64,000 bases of DNA from Marinilabiliales bacterium (GTDB lineage: Bacteria > Bacteroidota > Bacteroidia > Bacteroidales > SZUA-534). Positions 9,101 through 16,962 of this stretch are shown in pieces. Numbering within the stretch: the first letter of the stretch is position 1; every line of letters starts with the position of its first letter. The notes beneath the pieces are model-generated. The model was not told where the DNA came from, searched no databases, and saw nothing but the letters and a program-made list of their open reading frames with translations. The stretch covers positions 62,001 through 126,000 of the forward strand of contig DOTG01000044.1 in the NCBI GenBank assembly GCA_003512955.1. Reading direction: 5' to 3'. The position numbers were made by a program, and so were the translations under genes.

Positions 9101-12100
9101 TCCTGTACCATCAGTATAATTCAGGTTGATGCCATTTACATTGGTATAACTTGTTGATATCCGGTTTCCTATTGCCTTAATTCCTTCGGTACAGTAATCG
9201 AACATAATTCCGTTACCCTGACACTGAATCATCGTGTTAGAAACTACCTCCGGATTATTGATCCGGTACATGTATATTTGGGTATGCTGGTTATTAAAAT
9301 AATTCCCATCAATGAGGATGTTTTGGTTTTTATAGGTATTATACCCATTTAATAAAACCCCATATCCGTTGTAATTGAATGCATTATTTTTAATATTCAA
9401 GTAATCAATGATATGATCGGAATAAGAATAAATGGACGCCTGTTCTACATTATACGTAGTGACGTTAACGCCATTGAACCGGTTATTGAACAAATTCAAA
9501 TGATTGCTATTGCCATCCATTACTATAAAACGGGTATAACTTGAACCTGATGTTGAAAAAGTTACCTGTTTAAAAGTGAGGTAATCGGTACCATTGAGAT
9601 AAAAAACATAATTATTTCCTTGCGTCTGCGCAAATGCCAGGGATACTTTTGTTGAATCGGTTGCTGCTGATTGAATGATTACGCTATCACCAGGCCCGGT
9701 TCCGGGAATATCGCGCAATAGAAAATGGGTGTTTTCATAAATCCCATCGGCTAAATTCAATGTCACACTTCCATTAATACCCAACAACATTAAGGACTGA
9801 ACCATGGAATCTATGGTGGGAATACTGCCACCATCTCCAACGGTATAATTGCCAGACAACGGGGCCGAAGGTATTTCAATTTCAAATGCTCCAATATCCG
9901 GTGTGGAAGCGTTTCTGACCATTCCCAAAATGTCATCGGTTACCCCGGAAAACAATTGCGCTTTGGAATCCAAAAAGTATGATTTTGTTTCTAAATTATT
10001 AAACGCAGGATAAGATGGAAATACCGAAATAGAATTAGTAAACTGGCTACTGGCTGTTTTTAGGTCAGTAATTGAAGCACAATCGGTAGTATTCCACCGT
10101 GCCAAATAGCGGCCTGGTGAATATAAGTTATTATAATCGGCCACTACATTTACACCCCCGTTGACATGTAAGGCATAACCCTGTCCAGTTTCGTTATTAC
10201 CCAACTCCCCACGGACGGCTAAGGAATTATTATATATGTTAATGTAATCACAATCATCAATATACAACGCTTTATCGGTAAAACTATTCCCGGTAAGGTT
10301 GATGCTATTGAAATAGAAATTGGTATAATCGGCCCGATAAAGATAAATACCGTTACTATTGTAAAGGCCGGAATTGCTTCCCTGAACAACATTATTTGCC
10401 ACCAGTGCAGGTTGCGAACCTACTCCACCTGAATTAATCAATGCTATGCTACCTTCTGTTGTTCTATAATTTGAATATACCTGATTTTTCGTTATGAGCA
10501 TTGCTTTTGTTGCCGTACTGAGGCAATTGTTAAGCTTAATGCCATACCCTTGCTCTGAATTATAAATAATGTGGTTTGATACTATCTCGGGTGCTTTGAT
10601 ATCGCTTAAATAAATTCCTTTGTAATTTGAATTTATATGGTTATACCTTATCCGTATGTTCTCCATTTGAGTGGATGGTCCGTTGAAATCCATGGCCCAG
10701 CTTCCGTTTAAAAAGGTACAACTGTCAATGGTTACCTTATTCAGGTAGGGTTCATTATCATAAGCGGCAATAATGACACTATTGCTGGAGGTTGTTGCAC
10801 TAGTCCGGCCTTGGAACGTACAATTCAGGAAATTAACTCGCTCAATATTTCCAATGATGGAAACACATTGCGAATATTCTGAATTTGCAGCAACAAATGA
10901 AAGGTTTTTAAAGGTAAGGCCATCCGCACCTTCTAGTTTCATGATATAGTTATTCGCGGTTGAAGTGCCTTCAAAAGTAATAACTACATCTGATGCAATT
11001 CCGGTTTTTGATTTGAATACAATGGAATCGGCCTCATCAACAATAAATATCTGTGGAATAACAAATTGTTCGACATAAGTTCCTGTCAGGATTTCAAATA
11101 TTACATTATCGGAAATCCCATTTTGGCTCAATTCAAACACGGCTTCTGAAATATTTGCGAAATCACCCCCCGCACCAATTTCATAAGTCCCGGCCAAGGG
11201 TACCAACGTAGAGGTGTACTCGTCGGCCCCCATGCATGGCGGGTTGTTGCGCGCATCGCCATCAATATCATCGGTAATTGCCGAAACCTGTACGCCTTGT
11301 CCATCAAGCCAAAAAGAATTGGTGTGCAAATCGGTTGTTGAAGCAAAGGTCGGATTCACATTTAGGCTGTTTGCATCGTTACCTGTAGCTGCCATATAAT
11401 CGTTGAGTTTGGAATAAATGACACCTTCCCATTTAACAAGGTTCGCACCCGTTGAATAAAAATCGTTATAGTCGCAATCCAGATTGGTTAATGAACCTGA
11501 TTTAGTCAAGGCATATCCATTCCCGTTTACAGCCAGGATATTATTTTTAATTGCAAGATTAGAACCTGCTCCAAGGTAAAGGGCACTGTTATCAACATTG
11601 GTTCCAACTACATTGATGGAATTGAATAAAACATCAATAAATTGACTGTTATTTAACCAAATCCCTAACAATGAATACGATGAACTATAAGAAATTGTAA
11701 TAAAATTGTTGGCAATTTTTGCCCCTTCCGCCCCAATACAATTTTCAATCCGTATCGACTGATCATCGCTTGATGTTGACTTTATCTTATTTTTCTCAAT
11801 AACAAAAGGGTTTTCGCAGTAATAAAGATAAATGGCCCCACTTAAAAAATCGTTGATTTGGTTTTGAGAAATATTTAAATTCTTTCCATAATCAACAGCA
11901 ACATTATAATCGGCCTTGTTAAAAATGTTGTTTGAAACAGTTAATCCTTCTACCGGGATGTCGGGAGAAGCATCAATTCCGGCAATTACAACATGGCGGC
12001 TTCCATTTGTAAATACATTTTGCTGGATGGTTAAATTGTCAGCCTGCTGCCCGCCCGAATAAATTACTGTGCGGTCATTATTAGAATATTCACTCCCTGC

Positions 12101-13882
12101 ACCAATAAAAATGTTGTTTTCAAAGGTTACATCATGTGAATGGCCCACCAGATTAATAACCCTGCCATAAGTGCCTGTGCTGGAATTTGCCAGTTTAAGT
12201 TTGCTGAATGTAATATAATCGGCTCCAGCAAAATAAACTACATAATTATCTGAAGTAGAAGTAGAATTGGCTGCTAAAGTTACTTTAGTGGAATCGGAAG
12301 ATACGGACTGAAATGTTATGCGGTTCGTGGCACTAGCTCCTGGAATCTCCGGTATAATAATCTGTTCCGGGTAAGTCCCGTCATCTACTAAAATAGTTAC
12401 CGGACCTGTTACACCCAGTTTTTTCAATGAGTCAACAGCTTCGGCAAAGGAATTAAAATCGCCGGATGCACCAATGGTTAAAGTCCCTGAATAGGAATTC
12501 AAATTGCCTGGTGTAAATTCAAAGGCTCCCACATCGGGGGTACCCGCATTTCGGGCAGTCCCGTTCAAATCGTCAGCTACCAATCCAATAATGGTATTCG
12601 TGGCTGTTCCGTTAATCCAATTTGTTAGTGGGCGCAAATCGGTATTCGATACAAAACTTGGATAATAAGCTGTTGAATTTACATCTTTCCCTATCGCTTG
12701 CAGCTCCGATAAATCGTGGCTATTCTGCCCCCAGTAGGCTAAAAAATTACCACCTGAATACAAATTATTGTAATTTGACGATGAAACGATATCGGCGGTG
12801 GCTGCATAAAGTGCATAACTTAAAGTAGAATTTACCAAATTGTTATTAAGAATTTCAACATTTGAACCGCCGGTTACATACATTGACGAACCTGATAAAT
12901 TGGATGATATTAAATGAACGGAATTATGATAGATCCTCTGGTAATCGGAACCTGTTAAATAAACCCCATAATTACTATATCCGGTGGAGCCAATATCAAC
13001 AATAGAATTATTTGAAATCAGACCCTTATCTACAATATTGCCATCGCATGCATTCAAATAAATGCCATTTGCACCTACCGTTGATTCAACCTTAATGGTA
13101 TTTTTTGAAATCAAAATATTATAATGGCATTCACGTAATTCAATACCGTAGGTGTAAGTGGCATTAATCGTATTCGATTCAATCTGGCATCTATTCTGGT
13201 TTTTTAAATACATCCCATTTTTCGATGCAATTGAATTCCCTTTCACCTTTAAATTGGACGAAACAGTGCCAATCCCTTCCAAATAAAAACCATAACCGCC
13301 ACTTTGAATAAAACAGTTTTCAACCGTCAGGTTGTCAATCACATCGCCATAAGCATAAATCAGTGCTTGATTTGATGATGCTGTAGCACCTGAATAACCA
13401 ATGATTTCACAATTCAAAAATTGATTATTTGTTGAAGTCCCATTCAATTCAACCACACGGTTGTAAGATGTTGTAGCATAATTATAGATACGAACCTGTT
13501 TGAATGTCACGTAATCGCATCCATTAAATTGTAATACATAATTGTTTGATGATCCGGAGGTGGCATACATGATGGTTACTTTTGTGGAATCTTCTGAAGC
13601 CGAGCTAAATGTAATGGTATTTACCGAAGATGCATTTGTAATTGCATTTATTGCAAATTGTCCATCATACGTACCATCAGCAATTGTAAAAACCACAGGA
13701 CCATCACCAGCAATACCATTGGTATTCAACTCACTAACAGCAGCAACAACCGTTGCATAATCGGGGCTCGTTCCCCCGATAGTATAAGTTCCGGTAGTCA
13801 ACTGAGCATTCAGATTAACTGTACTCAATAAAATTATTCCAATAATCACTACATGTTTCAGAGAAAGATGTTTCTTTTTCAT
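6161..13882 (-). CDS. Giant T9SS-secreted surface protein: four parallel beta-helix modules, SprB-like repeats, sorting domain
   Basis: 2573 residues with a signal peptide ending near LNAQ. Four homologous beta-helix modules begin near residues 28, 460, 897 and 1344; each opens with a G-x-Y/L-x-(I/V)-G-x-x-G-D/S-(F/Y/I) segment and closes with a D-(I/V)-GA-(F/D)-E type motif (one is MGADE). They are rich in NN/LxN ladder repeats. Next come an Ig-like segment (about 1765-1845), five SprB-like repeats (about 1847-2207; GG.S/TPY.Y.WS/NG ... Y.VTVTD..GC), two FN3-like domains, a carboxypeptidase-regulatory-like domain and a C-terminal type A sorting domain (YPNPNHGKFNL ... GIYYLQIIVDGEINYKKIVI). 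It is probably a cell-surface adhesin or a polysaccharide-interacting protein. No polysaccharide lyase active site can be assigned. Confidence 0.88.
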   Translation of the reverse strand: MKKKHLSLKHVVIIGIILLSTVNLNAQLTTGTYTIGGTSPDYATVVAAVSELNTNGIAGDGPVVFTIADGTYDGQFAINAITNASSVNTITFSSASEDSTKVTIMYATSGSSNNYVLQFNGCDYVTFKQVRIYNYATTSYNRVVELNGTSTNNQFLNCEIIGYSGATASSNQALIYAYGDVIDNLTVENCFIQSGGYGFYLEGIGTVSSNLKVKGNSIASKNGMYLKNQNRCQIESNTINATYTYGIELRECHYNILISKNTIKVESTVGANGIYLNACDGNIVDKGLISNNSIVDIGSTGYSNYGVYLTGSDYQRIYHNSVHLISSNLSGSSMYVTGGSNVEILNNNLVNSTLSYALYAATADIVSSSNYNNLYSGGNFLAYWGQNSHDLSELQAIGKDVNSTAYYPSFVSNTDLRPLTNWINGTATNTIIGLVADDLNGTARNAGTPDVGAFEFTPGNLNSYSGTLTIGASGDFNSFAEAVDSLKKLGVTGPVTILVDDGTYPEQIIIPEIPGASATNRITFQSVSSDSTKVTLAANSTSTSDNYVVYFAGADYITFSKLKLANSSTGTYGRVINLVGHSHDVTFENNIFIGAGSEYSNNDRTVIYSGGQQADNLTIQQNVFTNGSRHVVIAGIDASPDIPVEGLTVSNNIFNKADYNVAVDYGKNLNISQNQINDFLSGAIYLYYCENPFVIEKNKIKSTSSDDQSIRIENCIGAEGAKIANNFITISYSSSYSLLGIWLNNSQFIDVLFNSINVVGTNVDNSALYLGAGSNLAIKNNILAVNGNGYALTKSGSLTNLDCDYNDFYSTGANLVKWEGVIYSKLNDYMAATGNDANSLNVNPTFASTTDLHTNSFWLDGQGVQVSAITDDIDGDARNNPPCMGADEYTSTLVPLAGTYEIGAGGDFANISEAVFELSQNGISDNVIFEILTGTYVEQFVIPQIFIVDEADSIVFKSKTGIASDVVITFEGTSTANNYIMKLEGADGLTFKNLSFVAANSEYSQCVSIIGNIERVNFLNCTFQGRTSATTSSNSVIIAAYDNEPYLNKVTIDSCTFLNGSWAMDFNGPSTQMENIRIRYNHINSNYKGIYLSDIKAPEIVSNHIIYNSEQGYGIKLNNCLSTATKAMLITKNQVYSNYRTTEGSIALINSGGVGSQPALVANNVVQGSNSGLYNSNGIYLYRADYTNFYFNSINLTGNSFTDKALYIDDCDYINIYNNSLAVRGELGNNETGQGYALHVNGGVNVVADYNNLYSPGRYLARWNTTDCASITDLKTASSQFTNSISVFPSYPAFNNLETKSYFLDSKAQLFSGVTDDILGMVRNASTPDIGAFEIEIPSAPLSGNYTVGDGGSIPTIDSMVQSLMLLGINGSVTLNLADGIYENTHFLLRDIPGTGPGDSVIIQSAATDSTKVSLAFAQTQGNNYVFYLNGTDYLTFKQVTFSTSGSSYTRFIVMDGNSNHLNLFNNRFNGVNVTTYNVEQASIYSYSDHIIDYLNIKNNAFNYNGYGVLLNGYNTYKNQNILIDGNYFNNQHTQIYMYRINNPEVVSNTMIQCQGNGIMFDYCTEGIKAIGNRISTSYTNVNGINLNYTDGTGVTPGMIANNFIQCAGLNGLYMYSSDYHNIYHNSINHTGNNSGAALTANYGSNIKVVNNILNATSNGYAYYTNSTTNILESDYNNINTDGTRYAYYNAAATDLTDWQAKSGKDAHSFEVQPEFMSETDLHLLSFDLMEQATVLSEITTDIDGELRDLVNPDIGADEIYARPPLVESKEICEGDETPTLTALGINIKWYSNPELSNLIWTANEYFPAVTEPGTYTYYVTQTIGDDESEPTIVTFTIHASPVIDAVIVNIDCQGNSYGSINLTVTGDNEPFFYRWSNESTTEDITKLLPGGYFVTVEDIIGCSATDSFEITAPEEIVLTMIVNDADCGENNGIATVFAEGGNPPFEYFWTTGDTVPVVDSLYSGIYVATVTDQSGCSKSAVATVNDLGGSLITVDAINDVKCYGGNDGSIAISISGGVTPYNIQWSNGATTEDINGLVVGSYEITVTAADECKAVRSIPVSQPNPILIGLGVFDAQCGQSNGSAVTNVTGGVSPYTYGWSTGASETGITGLGIGIYAVTITDANSCEAEKSFAISELGAPVVYVDSIVEGTCGNQDGAIYITAYGGTGTPYTYLWNTSSTQEDLIGVNPGEYSVTVTDTVGCAGAAVAEIVAEKPETPQICMVTVDTATNYNEIIWEEPTTTGIDYYNIYRESTQSGVYQLIGTRNYEDESLFVDENSNAQQRSYRYKISAVNTCGVESELSNHHKTMHLTINLGLNGNINLIWDHYEGFAISTYYIYRFTSVSGWVKYDSISSNLTSFTDFDAPTEQLHYFIEIVHLDGCSATKATNRNSARSNVGSIMNEGTATTFDVKFTVSSSEGVLSGASVTFDGAIKSTDSNGTAVFNHVPGNGLLYSVSMTGFNTESSQIDVVNSNVDVNVLLTPVGIDDAVKITVSIYPNPNHGKFNLVCKNSKTGYLEYRIYDIQGTMKLMKVISNMDDKFTEIIDLQSVSSGIYYLQIIVDGEINYKKIVIQ

Positions 13883-14101
13883 AATAAATTAGGGTTTAGT
13901 TCATTGAATCGGGCAATTAAAAGTAATTTCATTATTTCTCAAAGTATATTGGCAAACGCTTATAAATTCACTCAATAATATTAAAGCAAGCCTTTACAAC
14001 AATAATTTTTTCTTTTTCACAATATCTATAACAAACAAGTTATTAATTGGTTAAATTAACATAATTTGGAAATTGATAAAATAAATTCAATTTATTACTA
14101 T

Positions 14102-14138
14102 TTTTATAGTTATATAATTAATTTTATAGTTATATTTG
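14102..14138 (+). promoter_or_regulatory. Promoter and direct-repeat operator of the BlaI/M56 operon
   Basis: A perfect -7 element TATATTTG lies at 14131-14138, only four bases before the ATG at 14143. The 14-mer TTTTATAGTTATAT occurs twice, at 14102-14115 and 14122-14135, 20 bases apart and therefore on the same helix face; ACTAT/ATAGT at 14097-14110 forms a small dyad with the first copy. No clear TTTG -33 element is present, which may mean that a regulator occupies this stretch. Binding by the BlaI-like protein is inferred. Confidence 0.55.
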
Positions 14139-14142
14139 TTCC

Positions 14143-14532
14143 ATGAAAGAATTGACAAAAGCCGAAGAACAAGTAATGCAATACCTTTGGAAACTCGAAA
14201 AAGGTTTTTTAAAAGATATTGTTGATGAATTCCCGGAGCCCAAACCTGCTTATACAACTGTATCAACAGTAATCAGGGTTTTGGTAAAAAAGGGGTTTAT
14301 TGGTTTTAAAACCTACGGAAAAATACATGAATATTTCCCAAAAACAGCGAAAACCGAATATTTTGGAACTCATTTTAAAGGCCTGGTAAATAGCTTTTTT
14401 AATGGTTCGAATACAAAGTTTGCTTCGCACTTTACCAATGGTAAAGAATTGAATTTAAGCGAGCTTGAAGAGATTAAACAAATGGTGGAACAAAAAATTA
14501 ACGAACTAAAAAGTAAAGAAAACCATGAATAA
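14143..14532 (+). CDS. BlaI/MecI/CopY-family transcriptional repressor
   Basis: 129 residues with the BlaI-family start MKELTKAEEQVMQYLWKLEKG, then a winged helix (YTTVSTVIRVLVKKGFIGFK, wing GKIHEYFPKTAK) and a helical C-terminal dimerisation part. In this family a membrane M56 metalloprotease sensor triggers cleavage or release of the repressor. The next gene is exactly such a partner and overlaps this one by 8 bases, so the two are translationally coupled. Direct repeats at the promoter are the likely operator. Confidence 0.93.
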   Translation: MKELTKAEEQVMQYLWKLEKGFLKDIVDEFPEPKPAYTTVSTVIRVLVKKGFIGFKTYGKIHEYFPKTAKTEYFGTHFKGLVNSFFNGSNTKFASHFTNGKELNLSELEEIKQMVEQKINELKSKENHE

Positions 14533-15886
14533 TTACTGGGAATATCTGATAAATGTAAGCATTGGTTTTACCTTTTTATATGGAATATATTGGTTGCTCT
14601 ACCGTAAAAAAACCTTTCATTGGGTGAATCGTTGGGTTTTGCTATTCATTTTAATTTCATCGTTACTCATTCCAAATTTGGAATTACCTCAAAACAGCCT
14701 GTTGGCTTCGAATACGTCTGCTGTTTTTGAATGGAGAAACAGAGAGTTTTTGGCAGCTGGTTTTTTAACAGAACCGACTGTAATAACTGTGAATACAGTG
14801 CATTGGCTCAATCTTTTTAAGATCCTTTACATAATTGGCATAGGTTTCTTTAGTCTCCGATTCATGAATCAACTTATCCGATTGATACAGTTACGGCTGA
14901 AATCAACCGTTAAGAAATCGGCCTCACAGGTTTTGGTTTTAACAAAAAATAAAATAACACCCTTCTCCTTCTTTTATTGGATATTTCTTCCGGAAGATGA
15001 ATTTGCTCACATCGATAAACATCCGATAATTGAACACGAGCGCACTCATGCCCAGCAATGGCATACCATTGATTTACTGGCTACTGAAATCTTCTGTATT
15101 TTTCTTTGGTTTGTACCTTTTGTCTATTCTTTCAAAAACTCGATGAAAAGTGTACACGAATATTTGGCCGACAGCCATACCATTCAATACCATTCGAACC
15201 GGATTGAATACCTGAAACTGTTGGCTTCGGACACCGAAAAATACACCTTAATCGGGTTATCGAATAATTTTTATTGTAAAACTTTAAAAAACAGAATAAC
15301 CATGATAACAAAAAGTAAATCGTCACAATTAAGTAAATTTCAGTATTTGCTTATTATTCCCGTGTTGGCTGTCATTACCATTGCCTGTTCGGATTTTGAT
15401 AAAAATAAGGAGCCACAAAAGAACATCGTTGACTCATCAGTAGATAGTGGTATTACAGATGTTTACCATCGAAAATTCGTGTTACCTATTGAAGGGCCCA
15501 AGTGTTCCATATCATCGGGTTTTGGCATGCGGATGCACCCGGTAAAAAAGGTGGAGATGATGCACAATGGTATCGATTTTAAAGCTGAAACCGGAACACC
15601 CGTTGTAGCTGTTGCACACGGAGTGGTTATTAAAAAGGAATTCTTGGAAGGTACTTACGGCAATGTGGTGGTAATTGAACATGCCAACGGATTTGTAACG
15701 CTGTATGCACAGCTATCAGAATTTAAAACAGAACTCGGGCAATCCGTTTATCAAGGCCAGGAGATTGGATTAGTAGGTAGTTCAGGTCTTTCAACCGGCC
15801 CGCATCTGCATTTTGAAGTCCGGAAGGATGGAGAATTTGTAAACCCAGCCGATTATCTGCCAATTATTGTATCTCCTGATATTTAA
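14525..15886 (+). CDS. BlaR1-like M56 membrane metallopeptidase fused to an M23 (lysostaphin-type) domain
   Basis: 453 residues. The N-terminal half has several membrane helices and the M56 zinc motif HERTH (H171-E172-x-x-H175) in IIEHERTHAQQWHTIDLL. A last helix near residues 272-287 (LLIIPVLAVITIAC) leads to an extracytoplasmic C-terminal M23/LytM domain with both motif halves present: H347-x-x-x-D351 (HNGIDF) and H427-x-H429 (PHLHFEVRK). In BlaR1 this position holds a penicillin-binding sensor; here it is an apparently intact peptidoglycan-peptidase-type domain that could bind or cut cell wall. It is coupled to the BlaI-like repressor upstream. Fused M23/M56 proteins are known in Bacteroidetes, but their signal is not established. 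Confidence 0.9.
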   Translation: MNNYWEYLINVSIGFTFLYGIYWLLYRKKTFHWVNRWVLLFILISSLLIPNLELPQNSLLASNTSAVFEWRNREFLAAGFLTEPTVITVNTVHWLNLFKILYIIGIGFFSLRFMNQLIRLIQLRLKSTVKKSASQVLVLTKNKITPFSFFYWIFLPEDEFAHIDKHPIIEHERTHAQQWHTIDLLATEIFCIFLWFVPFVYSFKNSMKSVHEYLADSHTIQYHSNRIEYLKLLASDTEKYTLIGLSNNFYCKTLKNRITMITKSKSSQLSKFQYLLIIPVLAVITIACSDFDKNKEPQKNIVDSSVDSGITDVYHRKFVLPIEGPKCSISSGFGMRMHPVKKVEMMHNGIDFKAETGTPVVAVAHGVVIKKEFLEGTYGNVVVIEHANGFVTLYAQLSEFKTELGQSVYQGQEIGLVGSSGLSTGPHLHFEVRKDGEFVNPADYLPIIVSPDI

Positions 15887-15897
15887 CTTTGATTTAC

Positions 15898-15932
15898 AAA
15901 AGGGCTTCCCCGAAAGGGAAAGCCCTTTTAAT
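15898..15932 (+). terminator. Rho-independent terminator
   Basis: AAAAGGGCTT...CCC, loop, GGG...AAGCCCTTTT: an approximately 13-bp GC-containing stem (15898-15929) ending in a T run, 11 bases after the M56-M23 stop codon. Confidence 0.85.
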
Positions 15933-15999
15933 ATTTCAATTACAAAACCTCCCTATTCTGCCCATATTATTATTGATGTTGCAAAATATCACTTTTCAA

Positions 16000-16031
16000 T
16001 TTGACAAAATCTGATTTTGCTTGTTACTTTG
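16000..16031 (+). promoter_or_regulatory. Promoter of the DUF1338 gene
   Basis: TTTG at 16000-16003, 20 bases, TTACTTTG at 16024-16031 (7 of 8 matches to TAnnTTTG). The predicted transcription start near 16038 lies before the ATG at 16053 and after the upstream in-frame codon at 16017, which supports 16053 as the start. Confidence 0.5.
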
Positions 16032-16052
16032 GTAAACCTAAACAAACAACAT

Positions 16053-16859
16053 ATGACCAGAGAACTATTATTTAGCCGTTTATGGGAACAATATACCCAA
16101 CAAAATCCATCTGTTTTAAAAGTATACGATTCATTTACATCGCTGGGCGAATACATTAATAACGACCATATTGCCTTCCGGACCTTCAACGATCCCCGGT
16201 TGGATATTTCGGTTCTTGAAAAACCGTTCCTTGATGCCGGGTACGAAGCCATTGGAACCTATATTTTTGAAGAAAAAAGGCTACAGGCCAAACACTACGA
16301 AGTACCCGAACATCCTGAGGAACCCAAAGTATTTATCAGCCAATTGATTTTAGAAGATTTTAGTAAGGAACTTCAAAATACCATTGCTGCCTTAATCAAC
16401 AAAAAAGAGGACCTGTTTTATAAGGACAAAGAACTCATCTTTAAAGGAAATCCCTGGGGCCTATCCTCCTTTGAAACCTACAACCAATTGCGAAAAGAAT
16501 CGGAATATGCTGCATGGTTGTATGTTTACGGATTCAGGGCCAACCATTTTACAGTAAGCATCAATTCATTGAAAACATTGGATACCATTGAAAAGGTGAA
16601 CCAGCATCTTAAAAACCATGGTTTTACACTGAACGATGCGGGTGGTGAAATTAAAGGGACCCGCGAAGAACTGCTCCAGCAATCGAGCATCATGGCCGAA
16701 ATGATTCCAGTTACCTTTACCGAAGGTACCTTCGAAATTCCAGGTTGTTATTACGAATTTGCCATCCGTTACCCTGATGCCTACGGGAACATTTACAACG
16801 GGTTTATTGCAAAAAGTGCCGATAAAATTTTTGAAAGCACCAACTTTTATAACAAATAG
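16053..16859 (+). CDS. DUF1338 family protein, 2-oxoadipate dioxygenase/decarboxylase (HglS/YdcJ)-like
   Basis: 268 residues. The DUF1338 core is clear: NDHIAFRTFNDPRL, EEKRLQAKHYEVP, KVFISQLILEDFS. In HglS of Pseudomonas putida the Fe(II) is held by two His and one Glu, with an Arg four residues after the first His. The equivalents here are H39-x-x-x-R43 (HIAFR), H165 (ANHFTVS) and E235 (YYEFAIR), so the metal site looks intact. HglS converts 2-oxoadipate to D-2-hydroxyglutarate in lysine breakdown. The next gene is a YdiJ-like FAD/Fe-S dehydrogenase, the type that oxidises D-2-hydroxyglutarate, which strengthens this role. The protein is shorter than HglS, so substrate specificity is an inference. 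Confidence 0.8.
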   Translation: MTRELLFSRLWEQYTQQNPSVLKVYDSFTSLGEYINNDHIAFRTFNDPRLDISVLEKPFLDAGYEAIGTYIFEEKRLQAKHYEVPEHPEEPKVFISQLILEDFSKELQNTIAALINKKEDLFYKDKELIFKGNPWGLSSFETYNQLRKESEYAAWLYVYGFRANHFTVSINSLKTLDTIEKVNQHLKNHGFTLNDAGGEIKGTREELLQQSSIMAEMIPVTFTEGTFEIPGCYYEFAIRYPDAYGNIYNGFIAKSADKIFESTNFYNK

Positions 16860-16962
16860 TTTCTGGACAGCGAAGCAGGTGCTTCGCTAGTCGTTTTCCT
16901 CGCAGCAGGCACTGCAAGTTCCAGTTGCTTTTACTATTTTTGATGCAATTAATTTGAATTCC

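Noticed and set aside
6161..13882. CRISPR or DNA tandem repeat in the giant gene
   Set aside because: Repetition is at protein module level with diverged DNA; no short identical repeats with unique spacers were seen here or elsewhere in the window.
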